DNA from: Verrucomicrobiia bacterium
GTDB lineage: Bacteria; Verrucomicrobiota; Verrucomicrobiia; JABWAM01
DNA: 64,000 bases
Assembly (NCBI GenBank): GCA_028687435.1
Contig: JAQUAF010000013.1
Span: 1-64,000, forward strand
Direction of reading: 5' to 3'
Under the pieces are notes generated by a model. The model saw only the letters and a program-made list of their open reading frames with translations. It ran no database searches and was not told the origin of the DNA. This document shows, one piece after another, positions 60,898 through 64,000 of the stretch (within the stretch, counting starts at the first letter, position 1; each line of letters opens with the position of its first letter). The position numbers were made by a program, and so were the translations under genes.

Positions 60898-63105
60898 CTA
60901 ATGGGATAGTTTGATGATTTTCACATCCCCTGGCAAAACCGGGATTTTCAAGATCGTTCGTCCGTCTTTGCGGTGATATTCCACCTTTTCCCCGCTGATT
61001 GTTTCGATGACATCATAATTGCCGTCCGCCTCGAGGCGGATTTGGGCCGTCAGGGATTTGTCGATTACGGGTTCCTGTCCCATGCCGTGGGTTACCCCAT
61101 CGTAATTGATCAATGTGGCCAGCCATCCGTTTCCAATTTTGTTCAGGGAATAATCAATGCTTCCAGAGGCGACTTTGACCCGCACGGGCAGAACCTCGTC
61201 AAGCATCCGGCCAAGCGTCATCCCGCATAGCTTCAAAAGCCGCGGATTTTCCTTTTCTTCTTTGTCGAGAAAGTGGGGGACTGAGCAAAACAGGACGATG
61301 CCCTTGCCGTATTTCGTTCGTACCAACAGCGGTAATTTTGAGTCGGAATCAAAATGAAGCGCCTCGCCATTCAATAGTTTCAATTTCTGGTAAGCATACG
61401 GTTTTTCAGCAACTTGGTTTCCCCGCCTGTCAATATGTCCTTTGCCGTCCAGCCATTCGCCGCATGTTTCCACCCCGGTCATCTCCGCCGGCATTTCCCT
61501 GCGGATCTGGCTTGCATCCATGGCCAGCGTGCCGCCGTCCTTCACGTAACGAACAAGCTTTTCCGTGAGGTCCGGCCAGTTTCCCTGCAGCCCCGTCAGC
61601 AGGACAACAGGATAAGCCGAGAGGGTTTCCAGGGAGCAATCATTGGTCAAAACGTCAAAGAAATTTCCATAGGGCAGATTATGAAAACAGCAGTGTTCGG
61701 CCGGAACCTCCCGAAGATAACTGGCTTTTTGGGCCAGTTCATAGCTTCTCTCCGCCAGTTTGAAGGGAAATAGCGCGTCAAAAAGCTCGTTGATCTGGTG
61801 GTCGCCGCGTTCCAAAGGCGCAAAAGTGAAGCAGGTTGTTTTCTTGGGATAAATATAGCCGTGATGCCGGTCCAGCATGATGGCAACCGGCGTGCAGGGT
61901 GTTCCGCGAGGCTGCCGTCTGGCGTACGAGTCGATTTCCCGGTATAAATCGACAACCGGAGACGGATAGGTTTTGTCGTTGCGAAAGTTTCTGGCCAGCG
62001 GCGATTCCGTCCGGCCATGGGGATTGTAACCGGCGTAGCGGAAACGCGTTGAATCGCTTTCGTTTTGCAGTGAATTGGCTCCGGCCATGTAGCAGAAATA
62101 ATAGTTTGGCCGCATGCTGGTTTTGACATCGGCCCCCAGCCGCGCCCCGGCAAGCATATATCTTTGCCTTGTATTGTTTTCCACATATGTTTCACAGGTG
62201 GTGATTTCCGGCGAACGATGGCAAAATTGCGTTTGGCCGTCGAAAACGCCTTCAACGCCTTCGCCTTTTAATTTCAAATTCACGCATAATCCATAGTTGG
62301 CATAATAGACGTGCCATAATTTTCCAAACTGTCGTGCGGCGCCTCTCGCAAACGCGCTTTGCAACTGGGCATACAGCAGGTTGCTGCCGAAATAGGTCGT
62401 CGTGGCCCGCGCCCCCCAGCGCAAGGTGTGATGATCCAGGAAACCGATCGACCCAGGCAGGACGGGCAGGTTGTTCAATAACATGAATTTCTTGAAATAC
62501 GCCTCGACGAGCGAATAGGATTCCTCCTTGTTTGTTGGAAACGGCATTTTCAGAACGGCGGGCCATTGGTCGTTGACAAACCTGGTTTTGACAACATTCC
62601 AGTTTCCCTCCAGATGCGTCAGTCCGATGAAATCATCTCCCCACTCTTTCAGCCATGCCTGGGCTTCGGCGGTTTTGAAATCTTCCATAGCCCCGGGATG
62701 ATAACGATTGCCGCCCCAGCCTTTTTCACCCATCATATAGCAGAGAACGGGAATTTTTCCTCCGGTTGGGTTGATCCGTTTTCTCAAAGGGCTTGACTGG
62801 CCGATGTGGTTGATGGGGGAGTTGAAAAACAGATATCCGGCGTTTTTGAGGAATGGCTCGTTTTCCAAACCGGTTGACTGGTCTTCCGGAAGGGCTTTTA
62901 GGAAAAACCAGAAATCCTGTCCGCTCATCTTTTGCAACGCCAGTCTCTCAATGCCTGCAAATGACCGGGCCTGTTCCGAAACCAGGGGTTCTGCCGCAGC
63001 AGGGGATGAAGCAATGCTGCCTGTGATAAAAAAGACCGCAACCATTGCCCGGACGCTGGCTGAAAAACTCCGGAATTCTGGCGGGGGAATCATTTGAGAT
63101 TTCAT
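60898..63105 (-). CDS. Large secreted protein, glycosidase-associated fold suspected
   Basis: The protein has 735 residues. A signal peptide lies at about residues 20-42 (ASVRAMVAVFFITGSIASSP). Residues about 500-570 resemble the glutamine-amidotransferase-like/beta-galactosidase trimerisation module (VVLLTGLQGNWPDL, VRYVKDGGTLAMDAS), often found in secreted glycosidases of PVC bacteria. Residues 90-420 contain no glycosidase family I can name; a catalytic (beta/alpha)8 barrel is possible. It lies 30 bases after the FG-GAP-like gene. Sugar hydrolysis is inferred from context. Confidence 0.6.
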   Translation of the reverse strand: MKSQMIPPPEFRSFSASVRAMVAVFFITGSIASSPAAAEPLVSEQARSFAGIERLALQKMSGQDFWFFLKALPEDQSTGLENEPFLKNAGYLFFNSPINHIGQSSPLRKRINPTGGKIPVLCYMMGEKGWGGNRYHPGAMEDFKTAEAQAWLKEWGDDFIGLTHLEGNWNVVKTRFVNDQWPAVLKMPFPTNKEESYSLVEAYFKKFMLLNNLPVLPGSIGFLDHHTLRWGARATTTYFGSNLLYAQLQSAFARGAARQFGKLWHVYYANYGLCVNLKLKGEGVEGVFDGQTQFCHRSPEITTCETYVENNTRQRYMLAGARLGADVKTSMRPNYYFCYMAGANSLQNESDSTRFRYAGYNPHGRTESPLARNFRNDKTYPSPVVDLYREIDSYARRQPRGTPCTPVAIMLDRHHGYIYPKKTTCFTFAPLERGDHQINELFDALFPFKLAERSYELAQKASYLREVPAEHCCFHNLPYGNFFDVLTNDCSLETLSAYPVVLLTGLQGNWPDLTEKLVRYVKDGGTLAMDASQIRREMPAEMTGVETCGEWLDGKGHIDRRGNQVAEKPYAYQKLKLLNGEALHFDSDSKLPLLVRTKYGKGIVLFCSVPHFLDKEEKENPRLLKLCGMTLGRMLDEVLPVRVKVASGSIDYSLNKIGNGWLATLINYDGVTHGMGQEPVIDKSLTAQIRLEADGNYDVIETISGEKVEYHRKDGRTILKIPVLPGDVKIIKLSH

Positions 63106-63135
63106 TTGGATTTCAGCTTTTGATGAAGTGGCGGA

Positions 63136-64000
63136 TCAAAGGGCGAAACTCCACAGGCGCCGGCGGTCGTAAATCGCGGCATGGGGTTTGCCCTCGTTGC
63201 GCCAGTCCACGATCCTGGTCGCAAACCCGCAGCCCATGTCGTCGGCCCGCACATCCGGCGGCATGTCAATTTCCGGCTGCCTGGATGAGGCCGGGGGGGC
63301 GAAAATTTTCTCGACCTCCCCATTCCCGTTCATCGCCCATGGCCAGCCGCCGTCGGTGAAGAGAATGCGGTCCGGTTTCCCGGGGCACTTCACGATCGGC
63401 CGGTTGCGATGAAAAATCCTCCCGGAGCAGGCTTGGGGCATTCCCAGGGGCCATTGCTCCTTGTCGCTGGTGGTGATGCGCCATAGCTCGCGGCCCTCGG
63501 GATCGAAAAGCGCCATCGGCCCGTCGTCGTTGTAAATGGCCAGTTGATACTCCGAATCATCGCGGAACCGTCCCAGCGCGCAGCCTTGCGCGTGTTTGTC
63601 GGCTTGGGCGAGGCGCGCATGGCCATCGCTCATGACCAGATATTCCTTGTCGGAACCGGCGAAACCCAGGATGAAATCCCCGCCCGGAAATTGCAGGATG
63701 TCGGTGTAATCGACATGGCTGCGATCCTGATCCACCTTTTGGGGATCCACCGCGTCAACGATGCAGCGCCAGTTCCCCGCCGGTTTGACGGCGCAATAAC
63801 CGATGAGATATTCCTTCCTTCCGTCGCGATCGGCGTCGAAATTCAAAATGTGATGCCCCCCGCCGGGAATGGCAACCGGTCCCCAGACGATCTCCAGATT
63901 TTTTCCGAGCCCGAGGACCGGTTCCCCATATTTCCATGGGCCGTATCCGCCCTCGCCGTTTTTGACGACCAACGCCGCCTCGCCCGGTCGGACCGGCTGG
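63136..64000 (-). CDS. FG-GAP/beta-propeller-like secreted protein (partial)
   Basis: The frame is open to the window edge; 288 residues are visible. Repeated blades with D-x-D-x-D-x-R calcium-type loops (NFDADRDGRKEYLIG; AIYNDDGPMALFD) suggest a beta-propeller like FG-GAP/VCBS or rhamnogalacturonan-lyase family 11. The 5' end is missing, so start and signal peptide cannot be seen. It is the first visible gene of a minus-strand group with the 735-residue protein, the DUF1080-like protein and the pseudopilin. Confidence 0.6.
   Translation of the reverse strand, partial: QPVRPGEAALVVKNGEGGYGPWKYGEPVLGLGKNLEIVWGPVAIPGGGHHILNFDADRDGRKEYLIGYCAVKPAGNWRCIVDAVDPQKVDQDRSHVDYTDILQFPGGDFILGFAGSDKEYLVMSDGHARLAQADKHAQGCALGRFRDDSEYQLAIYNDDGPMALFDPEGRELWRITTSDKEQWPLGMPQACSGRIFHRNRPIVKCPGKPDRILFTDGGWPWAMNGNGEVEKIFAPPASSRQPEIDMPPDVRADDMGCGFATRIVDWRNEGKPHAAIYDRRRLWSFAL

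Overview
The window looks like a piece of an uncultured Gram-negative bacterium of the PVC group (Verrucomicrobiota / Lentisphaerota / Kiritimatiellota type). This rests on gene content, not on a marker gene. The indicators are a LpxL-type acyltransferase, a heptosyltransferase and DsbD (outer-membrane biology); a secreted pseudopilin with a C-terminal H-x9-DG-type tail; a uroporphyrinogen-decarboxylase-like protein beside a LacI regulator; a cupin-AraC regulator; a DUF1573 protein; a regulator joining RNA polymerase alpha-CTD-like and sigma region 4-like domains; and many short interspersed palindromic repeats. No rRNA is present. One tRNA gene, Lys(UUU), was found.

Layout. 1-7.7 kb: the end of an unknown gene, a DUF1573 protein, a secreted ankyrin protein with a triplicated block, then a four-gene minus-strand cassette of envelope/secreted proteins (small membrane protein, YD-repeat protein, Ig-like/transglutaminase-like protein, small secreted protein). 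7.8-14.2 kb: glycan and lipid genes (GT2, GT-C, ICMT-like methyltransferase, GT4) and serA. 14.2-20.5 kb: a GAF-PAS histidine kinase, a decayed gene, a PHP-domain protein, a receiver-only regulator and a GT9 heptosyltransferase, separated by repeat-rich spacers. 20.5-20.9 kb: a 293-bp MITE with 29-bp terminal inverted repeats and a 6-bp target duplication. 20.9-27.6 kb: TauE/SafE, chorismate mutase, scpB, scpA, trpS, a coiled-coil membrane protein, an orphan nuoB and the alpha-CTD/sigma4 protein. 27.8-32.7 kb: cysteine desulfurase coupled to an unknown gene, two divergent paralogous receiver proteins, purS, prs and a YjfB-like protein. 33.0-34.6 kb: a two-gene insertion sequence. 34.7-40.7 kb: class I fumarase split into divergent genes, a lipoprotein, AraC and LacI regulators and a UroD-like gene, with a repeated leader-like element upstream of both regulators. 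40.7-48 kb: Kef-type transporter, FHA protein, SpoIID-like protein (apparently frameshifted), another receiver protein and a clostripain-family protease. 48-54 kb: small Cys-rich protein, chemoreceptor, DsbD, zinc-ribbon protein, DeoR regulator, pseudopilin. 54.1-58.9 kb: tRNA-Lys, small membrane protein, LpxL-like acyltransferase, large TPR protein. 58.9-64 kb: pseudopilin and three secreted proteins that look glycan-related, the last cut by the window edge.

How it fits together. Most operons are short. Signal transduction is unusually prominent: one histidine kinase, four receiver-only regulators, one chemoreceptor and one FHA protein. Secreted or envelope proteins of unknown role are the other theme. 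The best candidates for undescribed biology are the alpha-CTD/sigma4 hybrid regulator, the secreted transglutaminase/YD cassette, the chemoreceptor / Cys-rich / clostripain operon, and the repeat families that sit at gene starts. All functional calls are from reading the sequence alone; no database search was run.
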